A stretch of DNA of 64,000 bases from Gossypium raimondii (GCF_025698545.1 NC_068567.1:4898001-4962000), one strand, 5' to 3'. Shown: positions 34,412-45,845, counted from the first letter of the stretch. The notes: a model not told the origin generated them from the letters alone. Numbers and translations: made by a program.

Positions 34412-34645
34412 GAAACCACAAATCCTATACCCTTAAAGTTGTAGTGGGTCGGGTTGAAGTCACCATAGTAAATCTTATCTCCCTGAAGTTGCAGTGGAGC
34501 AGATTGAACTTACCATGGCGAATCTTATCTCTCTGAAGTTGTAATGGAGCAAATTAAAGCTACAAATCTTATCTCCCTGAAATTGCAGTGGAGCAGATTA
34601 AAGCTATAAATCTTATCTCCCTGAAGATGCAGTGGGTTAGGATGA
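34412..34645 (+). repeat. Short tandem repeats before the polypurine tract
   Basis: Four to five diverged copies, 50-57 bp each, of a unit around aatcttatctccctgaagtt followed by gcagtggagcagatt. They lie in the spacer before the 3' LTR. Confidence 0.85.
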
Positions 34646-34751
34646 GGCTACATGAAAAAGAGAAACACCAAAAAAGTCAAGATTCGTTAAGGCCAGGCAA
34701 AATTTGCCCTTTTTAAAGTTTTTGCTCCATTCTCGTTACACGTCAACGAAC

Positions 34752-34763
34752 AAAGAGGGGCAG
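34752..34763 (+). other. Polypurine tract of the gypsy element
   Basis: The purine-rich aaagaggggcag directly precedes the 3' LTR (starting at 34765 with TGTAATAGG), at the expected place for plus-strand priming. Confidence 0.65.
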
Positions 34764-34764
34764 T

Positions 34765-35779
34765 TGTAATAGGCCGATTTAGCCCGAGCCCAAACCAAAT
34801 AAAAATAAAAAATAACAGTCTAAATTCCAATTACAAAACAACAACAAAAATAGCCAAATAGCCCAAATATAAAAACCTAAAAGCCCAGTGGCCCAAACTA
34901 TTTTACAGAAAGCCAGAAACCCTAGAGTTTCTAGCGCTGCTCTCCCCTCGAAGGCGGACCACCCGAGGCCTTCCTTCGTTGCCCGAGGTTTGACGCCCCT
35001 ACCGCCGTTGCACTAAAATAGCAAAGGTACACACCCCATCGCCTTCCGTTGACCGCACTAATACCTGTAAAAAAGAATAGAAAATGACAGAAACAAGGAC
35101 AGAATAAACGAAAGTAGAAACATAAGCTAGAACAATGACAAAATAAAAAAATGCAATATAAACAGTGTATAATAGCTATAAAGGCCAAAGAATAGATTGT
35201 ATTCGAGAGGAGATTTTTTAAGGAGAAGAAATCAGATATGAATATTAAAAAAAGGTGATTCACTTTTTTTTTAAGATTTAAAGCAAGTAGAAAATAATAA
35301 ATAATAATATCTTTATCTGTTGTTCCATTTGGGCACCGCTGTTGATGTCACCTTCGGTTCGCAAGGTCGTCGATTCCCTGGGGATTCAGCCAAGGCCGCG
35401 ACGGAGGACGTCGAGAGTTGGAGGGTTTTTTTCTTTTTTCTAGAGTTTTGGCCTTAGTCTAGCGATTTCAACACCGAATCAGAGTTCCACGTAGAAATGG
35501 GGTTAAAAGGGATTTTTTGGATGATTTTTTGGCCACTAAAGACGGTGGTCACCGTCACAGGCGACCGGTGGCCACGACGGAAGACCGTCGTTCCTTGGCC
35601 AAATGCTGGAATTATTTGAGAGGAAAAAATGAAAGAATGTTTTTTAAAGCGCGGCGAAAATGAATTATTTTTCAGAAATTTTTAATTTTTATAGGGCTCC
35701 CACACTACGTCGTTTTGGCCTGGCTTCAGAAAGCCCAAAACGGCGTCGTTTTGATGCAATCCGAGACCCGACCCGTGTG
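34765..35779 (+). repeat. 3' LTR of the gypsy element, truncated
   Basis: Matches 21222-22245 in order, then stops abruptly after a stretch with cgagacccgacccg. The remaining 1.6 kb of LTR are absent. The sequence after the breakpoint belongs to another element. Confidence 0.88.
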
Positions 35780-36823
35780 GCTCAAATTACATGCCCGTGT
35801 GGCCTAGACACATGCCCGTGTGGCTCAAATTTGATGAATAGTAAATTACACGACCAACCACACGGCCTGGCACACGGTCGTGTGGCGTCGACAACCACAT
35901 TTTTCGTTGTTCAAAATTCGCAAAATTAAGGGTTTTCGGTATGCATCTGAATTGATTTCAAAGCAGTAACAATATAGAGCGCTTCCAAAGCCTAAAACAA
36001 CCACTCAATCAACTCACTTTAACAACAATAACATAAACAATAACATACAATTATAAGCAGAATACTGGTGTTGAAAGTTTCGACACAAAACCTTCAACGA
36101 AATCCACACTTACCAAAAGATCAACAACGATTGTTCGAATTGGCGTTTTGAGGTTTGCTACTTTCGATATCCCTGGCTAAGAGGGAAACCAACCGACCGA
36201 TTATTAGAAAAATCACTCGACAAACACGGAATACCCAATTAAAATTGTACCACGAAGTATAAGAAGAAACTGCGAATTCAATCGCATTTAACAAGGAAAC
36301 TTACTTAATAGTCTTTCAATCGACACAACTAAAAATCTAACTTCAATTAACCCCATATTCCTTACGGCAGTGATCAAAAATAAAGGACAAGGAAGAAGAA
36401 CCGAAAGAAGAAGAAGAAGGAGAAAGAGAAAGAAAGAAGAAGAAAAAACATAAGAAATAGAAGGAAAACAATACAAAAGAAGAACTAACGTTAATTATGA
36501 CTTAACTTCCACTCAGATTCCTGGCATTTAGCAAAAATGTTCCCTACCGCATACTCCGAGACTCAAACACAAGACCAAATAAAATACAAAAGCTTTACCA
36601 GTAAACCAACAGGCGCATTCTTGACATAAGTTTACACACAATTAAACTTAAATGTGACATTCAAGGATAGAAGCTATCTTAAATGAAAATAACAAAATTC
36701 CTAAAGATGTAACTTGAACTCTTAACCCCAATCACATAAACAGAGCACAGAATCATAGATACAAAGACTCAATTACAACAAAATCTAACAGTCAAACATT
36801 AAAATTTTTGGGGCGTTACAGTG
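35780..36823 (+). mobile_element. 3' part of a third gypsy-like LTR, left part missing
   Basis: The end GGGGCGTTACA at about 36813-36823 matches the right end of the LTR at 7184-14141. The start has a cluster of cacacggcc and cccgtgtgg motifs like those at 12330-12600 and 19490-19725. tRNA-like modules occur on the minus strand near 36545-36615. No left end is visible, so the junction at 35779/35780 is a deletion or recombination breakpoint. Confidence 0.6.
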
Positions 36824-36835
36824 CATAAATCAATG

Positions 36836-37015
36836 ACTTTGATGGTTTAGTCTCATATATCGGTGGTTTCTTTGGAGTCTCATAAATGGTGGTTTGGGTT
36901 TTGAATTTTCGTTCTTTGGAGGTGTATAAATTGATCATTTAGGCTTAAGCTTCTCTTTTTTTGGTGGCTTATATATTGATGATTGGGATTCAGACTTCTT
37001 TTTCTTATATATAAA
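36836..37015 (-). pseudogene. Decayed relic of a proline-rich protein gene
   Basis: The plus strand reads as a degenerate version of the PRP coding repeat: ggtggtttctttgga, ggtggtttgggtttt, tctttggaggtgtataaa, cttaagcttctctttttttggtgg. Each block matches the units at 4100-4600 and 39900-40300. No open frame survives, and neither the signal peptide nor the promoter is present. It is probably the remains of the PRP gene of cassette B. Confidence 0.72.
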
Positions 37016-38379
37016 TATGAAGAATGATTAAATTTTAGTTTTGGTCCCATTAATATGTCAAAAGTTGAGTTTAGTTTCTAACATAATTTGGTCTCTAAAT
37101 TTTTATAATGCTATTAATTAGTCTTAAAATTAACACAATTTTATCTTTTTTTAAAGTTCGCAGTCACTTTTTAGACATTATAAAACAATGGTCAAAATTT
37201 TAACCCTTAGGCTATACTAAAACTTGAGATTGAATCTATACTTTAATTTTGACATAATTTGACTCCTCTACTTTTATAATGTCATTAGTTAGTCTAGTTA
37301 GTTAATATCGTTAATTCTTTCAATATAAATCTTGACCTCAATTCTTCTTAAGAACATTCTTTCAATAAAAAATTTATTTTAACATGACGATTTCAAATGT
37401 GCGTTTTAAAATATATATAATTAATATTTTAATATTTTTATTGTTACATAATATCAAGTGATTTTTTGAAAATTTTAAAATGTTACTCGGACAATTTAAT
37501 AGAAGAATTATAACGGTGGTAACAACTAAACTTAAATTTTTATATCGGAAAAGTAGAGGACTATATTCTTAAAAATAAAGAGGAAAACTAAATTCTAAAT
37601 ATATGAAGCATATAAGAATTTAGAGCATATTTTAATCTTTAAATTTTATTCTATAATTTAACTCAAATAAATAAACAACGAAGCATGGACAGACAACTAT
37701 ACTAATAATTAATTAGCATATATTTATAAAATTTTATTCACTACCATAATAGAATTCTGAAGACTTCTAACTGTTTTAAAAGTGGGTAGTGAATGAGAAC
37801 ATAGTTAGACATTTTCATAATTATTGGACTTGGTGTAACTAATTATGAGGAAAAATGAGGTCTCAACATAATTCAAATAAAACAACTTCAACAGTTTTCA
37901 CCAACCAAATCTCCATGCACCAAAAAAACTACAAAATCTCTTTTGACGTGTCGGTTCTAATTATAAAATTAGTCAATTTTAGTCTTAGTACTTTTTAAAA
38001 TTAGTTTTGTATTATGTGTACAGTTGTAGATTTGGTCCATATTCTTTAATTGGATCATTCTAAGTCTCTTTACTTTTCAAATTTTGAAATTTCAGTCTCG
38101 ATAGAAATAACAGGTGTTGATTCATTAACTGAATTTTTAGTGAGTAATAAACAGAAATAACTAGCTGACATGACATTACACATATAATAATATGTTTGGA
38201 ACATCAAATTTTTAAAATAACAAAACTTAATAAATTTAACAATTATCATTTGATGATGACAAAAATTTTAATTAAATTCACACCTTCCACAAAATTTAAC
38301 TTTTTGGAAACAATAACAAAACAAAAAAGACACAGTGCAGGAAATTCAAAAGAAAAGGCTAATTATTTCAAAGATTTGA
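37016..38379. other. PRP cassette C flank
   Basis: Non-coding. It is homologous to cassette B at 6933-7183 and 14142-14590, without the interruptions. Near 37246-37275 it shows the empty site corresponding to the solo LTR at 7184. A stretch at 37960-38190 belongs to a dispersed repeat also seen at 47963-48190. Confidence 0.6.
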
Positions 38380-38797
38380 TATTAACCGAATTAACCGACC
38401 CTTTTAAACCCTTAATCGTTAACCGAACGAAATTTTTAAAAAAAAATTTAACCTAACCAAACTTTTTCGATTAATTTGGTCGGTTAACCGAATTAACTGA
38501 AATTTATATATATTTTTTATTTTTGGTTAAAACAAGTATAAAACATATAAAAAAAATTAACCAAATTAACCGACCGATTAATTTATACTTCCAAAAAATT
38601 AACCGAACCGACCGACCCCCGATCGAATACTTATGTATTATAATATTATTTATTAAGTTCGGTTAATTCGATTAACTGACTGATTTCGAACCGAATTAAC
38701 CATTAACCGAACTTCCAAAAATTTATTAACCGACCGATTAACCAAATTCGATCGGTTAACCAAATTAATCCGATTTTATCCGAAATTTGCATACCTC
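38380..38797. mobile_element. Truncated hAT-like fragment
   Basis: Rich in aaccgaattaaccgacc-type motifs and ending cgaaatttgcatacctcta, this matches the element at 12962-13708 but lacks a clean left end. It interrupts cassette C between tttgata and gctgcagg, where cassettes A and B are continuous. Confidence 0.6.
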
Positions 38798-39844
38798 TAG
38801 CTGCAGGTGACTCTGACTCCCATTTTAAACCTCTAAATATTTAATAAGCTGGAATTTTTCAGCATATTCTCAAACAGAATGGTGGGGTTGTGGGGGGACC
38901 TTGCATGGCATACCTTTGAAGACAATTTCATAGCCTTGGTAAGATTTGAAAATTTGCCACATAATATTAATATAATTATTAATGAAGTTTTGGTAGTAAT
39001 GAAAAAAGTTGAGATCCTACAGTTTTGATGTCGTAAGTTTGAATATCATTCTTCGTAAATCATGTTGAATTGTCTTTATATTTATTTTGAATTAAAATTC
39101 ACACATCTCATTATAAATAATATGATTACATTAATTAATAATTTTTTAAATTTTGGTGAATTACAAGTAGAGAGCAAAGCCTTAACAGCAATACGACTAG
39201 CACAACTCGAACCCAAATCACACTTGAAGTGATGAATATCTTAATTATCAGGCCAACAGATGAGTTTAATTTTTAACCTATTTTAAGCCTTCATTTAATC
39301 CCTCACACAGCATGTACTAAATATGAATATTTTAAAATTCTTTAATTTTTTTTTTTTTTTACTTATTTGAAGGATCCTTAGAGTAACATATTTGGTATTT
39401 AAGTAAGATAGGAATGGGATACCTTTGATAAATCATTACTATTTTTGTTATCTTAGACCAAAAATCTGTCCTGCACCATTTCTCGATGCATATAGAGTGG
39501 AACATATATAACAAAAGTTGAGATGGTCTGGAGCTATTTTGGATGACCAAAAAAGACATGCAAATGCATGAGAGTACAAGAAAAAAATATCTATGATATG
39601 ATGCATGACAAATAGAATATATGTTGAAACCATGATATTCTCATTGAGAAACAAGAAGATACAGAATAGGCATTCATTCCAATGATACTGCCATGTGCAT
39701 TCTTGCTAGTAAAAGAAAACAATACTACATGACATACAAGAAAACAGAACATGAGCCGGCAGCAGCTCTTATTGCAGTGATAATAATTTATCTATGTAGC
39801 CATAGTAGCTCAGTTGTCGGGAATGGTTAGCCGAGGAAATCTCT
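38798..39844. other. Downstream flank of PRP copy C
   Basis: Non-coding 3' flank matching 2880-3982 in part, especially 39640-39780 against 3830-3960. A tRNA-like stretch (box B-like GGGTTCGAGTT, minus strand, about 39205-39265) may be a degenerate SINE. Confidence 0.55.
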
Positions 39845-40447
39845 CTATTGAGGCTTCTCCAATGGAGGGTGTCCTGGATAGTGACCATATGGTGGCTTCT
39901 TGGGAGACTCATATACTGGTGGTTTAGGTTCTGGCTTCTCTTTCTTTGGTGGTGCATAAACCGGTGGCTTTGGTGGCTTAGGCTCATACACTGGTGGCTT
40001 CTTTGGAGGCTTATAAACTGGTGGTTTGAGTTCTGGTTTTTCTTTCTTTGGAGGTGCATAAACTGGTGGTTTAGGCTCAGGTTTTTCCTTCTTTGGTGGT
40101 TCATACACCGGTGGCTTGTGTTCATGCTTTTCTTTCTTTGGTGGTGTATAAACCGGTGGTTTAGGCTCAGGCTTTTCCTTCTTTGGAGGTTCATATACTG
40201 GTGGTTTCGGTTCAGGCTTCTCTTTCTTTGGAGGTGTATAAACTGGTGGCTTAGGTTCAGGCTTCTCCTTCTTTGGTGGTTCATAAACCGGAGGTTTATG
40301 TTCATATGGTGGCGGTTTCAGCTTAGGAGGATTATGAACAGGAGCAGGGGGCTTCCCATAGTTGGGAGACTCGTAGGTACCAAAAGAGGGAGTGGCGAGA
40401 GCCACCACTCCAAGTAGCAATATTAGCAAATGGGTAGTAGCCATCAT
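39845..40447 (-). CDS. Proline-rich cell-wall protein, copy C (200 aa)
   Basis: A paralogue of the protein at 4035-4757, with an almost identical signal peptide (THLLILLLGVVALATPSFG) and the same mature start, TYESPNYGKPP. About six full PPVYxPPKKEKPEPK units are present, again alternating E and T. One unit has H for P (KEKHEHK) and one A for T. The 40-residue difference from copy A is repeat copy number. Two ATG codons start the frame (40445-40447 and 40442-40444); either could be used. The gene has no intron, and its TATA box is at 40483-40493. The protein is most likely secreted to the wall. Confidence 0.92.
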   Translation of the reverse strand: MMATTHLLILLLGVVALATPSFGTYESPNYGKPPAPVHNPPKLKPPPYEHKPPVYEPPKKEKPEPKPPVYTPPKKEKPEPKPPVYEPPKKEKPEPKPPVYTPPKKEKHEHKPPVYEPPKKEKPEPKPPVYAPPKKEKPELKPPVYKPPKKPPVYEPKPPKPPVYAPPKKEKPEPKPPVYESPKKPPYGHYPGHPPLEKPQ

Positions 40448-40700
40448 TGAGCTTTTTGCTTTCCATGGTGCTATGAGAAGAGCCCTTTTTATAGTGGTAA
40501 AGGAGCCTTACTGTTAGCCCCAAGTGTCAAACCATTTTCTAGTTTTAATACCTTTCGAATTAGTCAGCTAGATGTTATTAAATCTTTGAAGTAATTCATA
40601 AATGAAATAGGGTCCATTTAGGTCCCACTTAGTTGACATTTTAGAGCATGGATACATGGTTAGTCATGGTAGGAGAAATTTATACAATTGTGCTAGTAGA
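40448..40700 (-). promoter_or_regulatory. Proximal promoter of PRP copy C
   Basis: The TATA box TATAAAAAGGG is at 40483-40493 on the minus strand. Similarity to the copy A promoter continues to about 40665 and then falls away. Confidence 0.6.
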
Positions 40701-40794
40701 GAGTGAAGAAAAATTAGCTCTTTCTTAAAACGAAATTTATACAAGTGGTTTTATTTTATTACTTTTTTGTTTTTATAATTTCAACTATTTTGAT

Positions 40795-40905
40795 ATAATA
40801 CTTAAAATTATTTATAGTCCCTTTCCAACTCATAAATAAGAGGATAATGCGCTTTAATGCACTCAAACTTACATCCTCCTATATTAACAACAATACTCAT
40901 GCCAA
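40795..40905 (-). repeat. SINE-like element, reversed
   Basis: On the minus strand this reads aataggaggatgtaagtttgagtgc, then aagcgcattatcctcttatttatgag. It is the reverse complement of the stretch at 43960-44088 with about 15% differences. The plus-strand copy has the cleaner box B-like ggttcgagtgc. Confidence 0.45.
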
Positions 40906-41277
40906 TCGAGTTAAAACTCAATTGACCGAATATACCATTTTAATTAATTCATATAAGTTTTTAGAAATCATATATAATTTTAAATTTTAAATTCATATCC
41001 GCATATATATACATACTGTATGAGATTATTTTTTCTTTCTTTTTGAAAGAAAATAACCAAATAGGTTTAGGGTTAGTTGTTGAAATTTGTAGGTACAAAT
41101 TTGTCAATAATGGAGGTGTAAAACTTGAACTACCACTACCACTCTCATTTCCATCATTCAACACCGCTACAGCATGTGAACTAGCACCCTCATTTCCCCT
41201 AGTAATTGTGTGTTATCCAAAGTTTAATCATGTGTCAAAAAATTTGGATTAATATTGACAATTGTGTACATGTTTTG

Positions 41278-41376
41278 GAGAATGGATTATATGGAATTGT
41301 GATTTCACGTCATCCCTACCTTCCTATTGGAAAGGGGTAGAGATGATGTGGAATCACAGTTCCATACAATCCCTTC
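41278..41376. mobile_element. 99 bp foldback MITE with 11 bp direct repeats
   Basis: Arms at 41284-41320 and 41336-41373 pair over about 36 bp with two mismatches and three G:U-type differences, leaving a loop of about 15 bases. The direct repeat tacatgttttg flanks it (41267-41277 and 41377-41387). A transcript would form a long hairpin. Confidence 0.7.
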
Positions 41377-41387
41377 TACATGTTTTG

Positions 41388-42667
41388 ACACCGTAGATTA
41401 TGGAAGTTGTGTAGAAAGCAAATAGAATTTGAGTGTAAACACTTATATGTTACATATTTAGATAACTATTATAATTAGTGGTATCATTGAAGTGAATATC
41501 ATTAAAACATTTTAATTACATTCTTTAATTCGTAGAGGAGCGTGAGAACTAAAACAATTACATTGTAATTAACCATCATTAATTTTAAACTGTTTTAAAT
41601 ATTTTATTTCTTTTAGAGATATAATTACATTTTTTTACAATTACCTCACTTAGAATACCTTTTAAAGGAATACGTGGTACGATTGGATCGAATAAACCCT
41701 TATATCCAGTCGTCTGTGAACCTTTCGATATTGTTTTATTCAATGTTTGCTCAATTACTTTTTTACTTGCAAATGCAATATAGACATAGAGTTCAACAAT
41801 AATGATATCCCCCAACATATCAAAACTCGCAGTCACTCCACCAATAATAAAAGTCGTAAGAATTAATACATAAAATAACTTTTTATTTAATTGTTAATCA
41901 TATAAAACGAAAAATATTTTAACCATTTGGATCAAGCTCAAACTTGTTTCCTGACTTTATATTATTCAAACATGTTAATAATATAAGGTCTCATTATTGA
42001 GCTAGGTTAAAAGTAAGGCCTCTTGGGGGTAGGAGACATACTCAAAAAGGCTTAGAGAAAAAGAATATATGGGCTTTTGACCTTTAAAAATATTGGGTTA
42101 GATGATTCTTGGTGCTAGCCTAAATTAAGGCTAAGGAAGATATGGGTTGAATAATGGCTTCATTGGTGAATTGTGATTCAGCTTTTGATCGATACATGGT
42201 TAATGATATTTGCATTTAGATTTCGGAAGTTTTGTTGAGTTTTTATTGATGTATCCAATAATTTATGAAATGAAGTTCACATCTGCAAAGACTTTTATTG
42301 AAATAGTAAAGTTTGAGGAAAGGAAGATTTTGAGGGATTAAATTTATAATACATATTATATGCATGTTTTTTTTTTAAAAAAAATTGTACGTGAAAAGAT
42401 AAAAATACTCTAAAAATTATATTTGTTGCTTTATAAAAATGTTGAGGTTTTGATAATTTCACAACTGAGTTGAAATATGATTGAGAGTGAGATTAACTCA
42501 AGCAAAGCTTTAAATGATAGTACTGATAGATACGAGTATGAATATAAGTAAAGCAAATCCCTCATTGATTTGTCAAGACTTGTTTAAAACAGTGGTTAAA
42601 GTTCTTGTGAACTTAGATGACAAATCATGTCATCCTTTTCCTCTTTCCGATACTGTAATGATAAAAG
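41388..42667. other. Intergenic, no gene recognised
   Basis: AT-rich. A minus-strand open stretch at 41585-41836 (83 codons) has no motif I recognise. I see nothing else. Confidence 0.5.
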
Positions 42668-43114
42668 GTATAATAACTTATTTGGCCCTTTAACTTCATA
42701 AAAAAATTATTTTAGTTCTTCATTTAATTTTTTTTACCTCTTTTAGCCCTTAAACTTGTGTGACTTGTCAAATCACCTCAAAATAGATAGAACTGGCGTG
42801 GCACACATGTAGATTGCCACATTAGCAATTAATTAATTGTTTAATATAAAAATTTAAAGAAATTATAAAAATTATAAAAAATCATTTCTATATTTTTTTT
42901 TAATTTTAAAAAATTAATTATTTGCTAATGTGACATCTACGTGGCAATCCACGTATATGTCACATCAACAAAGTTAACAGATGTTAACTTTTCAATCTAT
43001 TTTAGGTTGATTTGACAAACAATACAAGTTTAACAACTAAATAGACAAAAAAATTAAATAAAAATTTAAAATAACTTTTTTTATAAAATTGGAGGGCCAA
43101 ATAAGTCATTGTCA
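42668..43114. mobile_element. MITE with long inverted repeats (about 450 bp)
   Basis: The left half (acttatttggccctttaac onward) and the reverse complement of the right half (acttatttggccctccaat onward) align over most of their length. The centre contains catttcta in an AT-rich loop. Paired landmarks are cacattagcaattaatt with aattatttgctaatgtg. No coding region is present. Confidence 0.8.
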
Positions 43115-43169
43115 TGGCAAAAGAAAAAAAAACACTCGAATGGAACAAATTAAAGCAGCAAGGGAAAAT

Positions 43170-43480
43170 TTACGTACCAGCGATAAGATTTAAATCACAA
43201 GCCACAATTGCTTCATCCTGCCTGAAAGGCTGACCAGATTGAAGGATTGGAATCCTTGTTCCATGTCCACTGAAGTAGAAAAACAAGACATCCTTTGGTT
43301 TAGCCTTTTTCGCCATTTCATTAAGTGTGCTTAATGTTAGCACCTGTAGGCAGAAGAACCGACGTCGAGCCTGGTGCATCAGTCAAGACCTGAACATTGC
43401 TTGCTTTCATGAAATCCTAATTTTCCCTCAACCACACTTTTGATGCGATTCACATCTCGTTACGCATCCATGCAACGTGA
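43170..43480 (-). pseudogene. Type II metacaspase fragment
   Basis: The minus strand encodes LNEMAKKAKPKDVLFFYF followed by SGHGTRIP and FRQDEAIVACDLNLIAG, matching the p20 region of plant type II metacaspases (Cys proteases that cut after Arg/Lys). The catalytic His of the SGHG motif is present; the catalytic Cys, which comes later, is not. Upstream, QVLTDAPGS and LPTGANIK fall in different frames, so there is a frameshift near 43340-43350, and a stop lies near 43423. A splice-donor-like GGTACGTAA follows LNLIAG, which suggests a genomic fragment rather than a processed copy. No other exons are seen nearby. Confidence 0.75.
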
Positions 43481-43959
43481 ATTCGGTGTTGGGACAATTT
43501 CATCCTACAAGAACAGCTCTCTTCATACCTTTCATCCTACAAGGACCAAGACACTGCCTATCTATCCATCACCACCCTATCTTTACAAGTTACAATTTGA
43601 AAATGCAATTGACTTGTTTAATAAAATTATTACTTTACATTATTTGCATTATTATAATGTATTTGATTAAATTAGTGTCATTAATCGGGTCCAAATTCAG
43701 TTGTAAAATTATCAAAAGTTCATTACTTTTATTAAGTAACAGATATTATTTTAAGGGTATATATGTCTGTCTATACTTCGATAGATCATAAAAATACATA
43801 TACATGGTAGAAACCATTGGACTTAAACACAAAACATCCTCAATTTTATCATTTCAACTAAAGCTACATTTAGTTTTTATATCAATTTTTTATAAATTTG
43901 CTGCATAATTTTTTTTACTCATATTGTAAGTGTGTCGTAATCTAGTATATATAATAATC

Positions 43960-44088
43960 TCATTATTGGTTTTGTTGTCAATACAGGAGGACATGGGTTC
44001 GAGTGCGTTGAAGCGCGTTATCCTCCTATTTATGAGTTGAAGAGGGGCTATGGGTAGTTTTAAGTATTATGTAAAAAAATTAAATATG
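43960..44088 (+). repeat. SINE-like element with box B motif
   Basis: Reads ttttgttgtcaatacaggag, then gggttcgagtgcgttgaagcg and ctcctatttatgag, ending in a short A tract (gtaaaaaaatta). The box B-like GGTTCGAGT and A tail fit a tRNA-derived SINE. A reversed copy is at 40795-40905. Confidence 0.45.
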
Positions 44089-45845
44089 ACCATAACCTAT
44101 AATGAGATTATTAAAAAAAGTAAACAAGGAAAAAAACATCCTACACACTAATCAAAAAAATTATCCAAAAGATTACTTAAAAGAAAACATATTAGACAAA
44201 ATAAAACCACAAAAAATATTGACAAAATAAAATCACAAAACTATGAACAAAATCATGAAAATATAGATTGAAATTAAAAGCAAAATAAAATTACGAAAAA
44301 AATGTTACAAAAACCACAACCAGTAATCAACTCGAAGACCGATGTTGTCCACAAAAAAAGTTTAATTTGAAAAAAATTGAGTAGATGAATTTTTCTACGA
44401 AAAGAAAAAAAAGGAGAATAAGACTAAATGATTTCAAATTTAAGTAATTTAGAATTGATACAAACTTTGAATTTAAGATATTCCAAATCTAACTCTCTCT
44501 TTTAATCAAATGAGATTAAAATTAAATTTAATAAAGATTATTCTTATGGAATTGAATCAAAATAATAAATTAGGAAAATGATGATAATATATGTTTTGAA
44601 AACCATAAATGTTGTTATATATACTGTCGTTGAATATTTAATTGAGATTAAAAATCAAATTAGTGCCATTAAATTCATAATCAATGTGGAGTTGACAATT
44701 TTAGACCACAGGTGTCGTTAATAATTAGGTAAAGATGATCTTTGACTTAAAATAGAAGGTCGTTCCAAAATAATAAATAAATGAAAAACCCTGTTTTGGT
44801 AAAACAATGAACATGTGGGCACCTTCACTGCCTCATATTCTAAATTATTATACTAAGCATTAAACAATTGGAATCCCTCCTCAGCTTCAACTATGGGTTT
44901 TTGCCACTTGCCATTCCCTCCTATATGAATATGCATGTTTTATTTTTATAATCAAGGAATCTTTTGCTATGGAAAATGTTGATTTTTAATAAAGACTAAT
45001 CACAATTTCATCATCTAGAGAGGTTGAAATATAATTTTACTAATTTAGAGGGACTAAAACACTTTTTTTTTAAGAGGTCAAGGCGCTTACCTTCCCCTCT
45101 AAATTTGCCCCCGGCTTTTGGTCTAGTTTTTGAAGTAAATTCAGCCCATTGAGGGGCACTAAATTAGTTGCCCTGACCAATTCAACTTATTTTTTTCTTT
45201 TTAATATTTTTTTATAAATTTTTAGTGATTTATTTTACTAAACCCTAAACATTTTTAGGGGAACATGCATTTATTGGTTGGTGGGTTTAATAGATTATAA
45301 TTAGTTCTATTCGAATTTGGTTTGTATCTATTGAAAAATTAAAATTATGCTTAAAAAAGTGTTTAATTATACTCCAATCTTTATACTCTTTATAATTTTT
45401 AAATTCGACTTTTCTATTAAATTATCAATTAGATTTTAAATTTTGAATATTAAAATACCACACATTCAAATCTAATTGAAATTGCCATCAGTGTAATCAA
45501 TTGGATTTTCATTTTCAAATCAATCAAACAAGTGACTGAAAATAAAAACAAAGGACTAGATTTCAAATTTTCAAAAATACAGCTACTAAAAATAAAATTA
45601 AACCTTTCGAAGCCATGTTTTTGTGATTACAACAAGTCACATATCTATATCTGATTGAACTGTAAATATATCATGGAACTTTCTACATTTAAATCCTAAT
45701 TTTTCCATTATCATCTTCTTCTTCTTCTTTTTATCTAGTGCTTTTTTTTTTTTTTGCTTGGGGGTCCATTTTTTCACCTACTTTGCATTCTCTTCTGCTT
45801 TATCTAGGTTTTCAATTTTGTTTTTGAAATTCCTAGTCATTTTCT
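44089..45845. other. Intergenic, no gene recognised
   Basis: AT-rich, without coding character on either strand. The last 200 bp become T/C-rich toward the PP1 promoter. Confidence 0.55.

Larger units (their letters stand above)
21222..35779 (+). mobile_element. Tat/Ogre-like Ty3/gypsy retrotransposon, 3' truncated
   Basis: The element comprises a 5' LTR (21222-23842), primer binding site, an extra ORF, gag, protease, reverse transcriptase, RNase H, a second RNase H, integrase, a tandem-repeat spacer, a polypurine tract and a truncated 3' LTR (34765-35779). Large LTRs, the additional RNase H and an ORF upstream of gag are known features of the Tat/Ogre lineage. The two LTRs differ at many sites over the shared first kilobase (very roughly 85% identical by eye), so the insertion is old. 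Dozens of stop codons and several frameshifts interrupt the coding region. No right-hand target duplication can be seen because the 3' LTR is cut. Confidence 0.9.

Noticed and set aside
34931-35263. Minus-strand open frame in the gypsy 3' LTR
   Set aside because: The matching part of the 5' LTR does not keep this frame, and there is no recognisable domain.
41585-41836. Minus-strand 83-codon open stretch
   Set aside because: No motif, homologue or promoter recognised; AT-rich intergenic DNA can give this length by chance.
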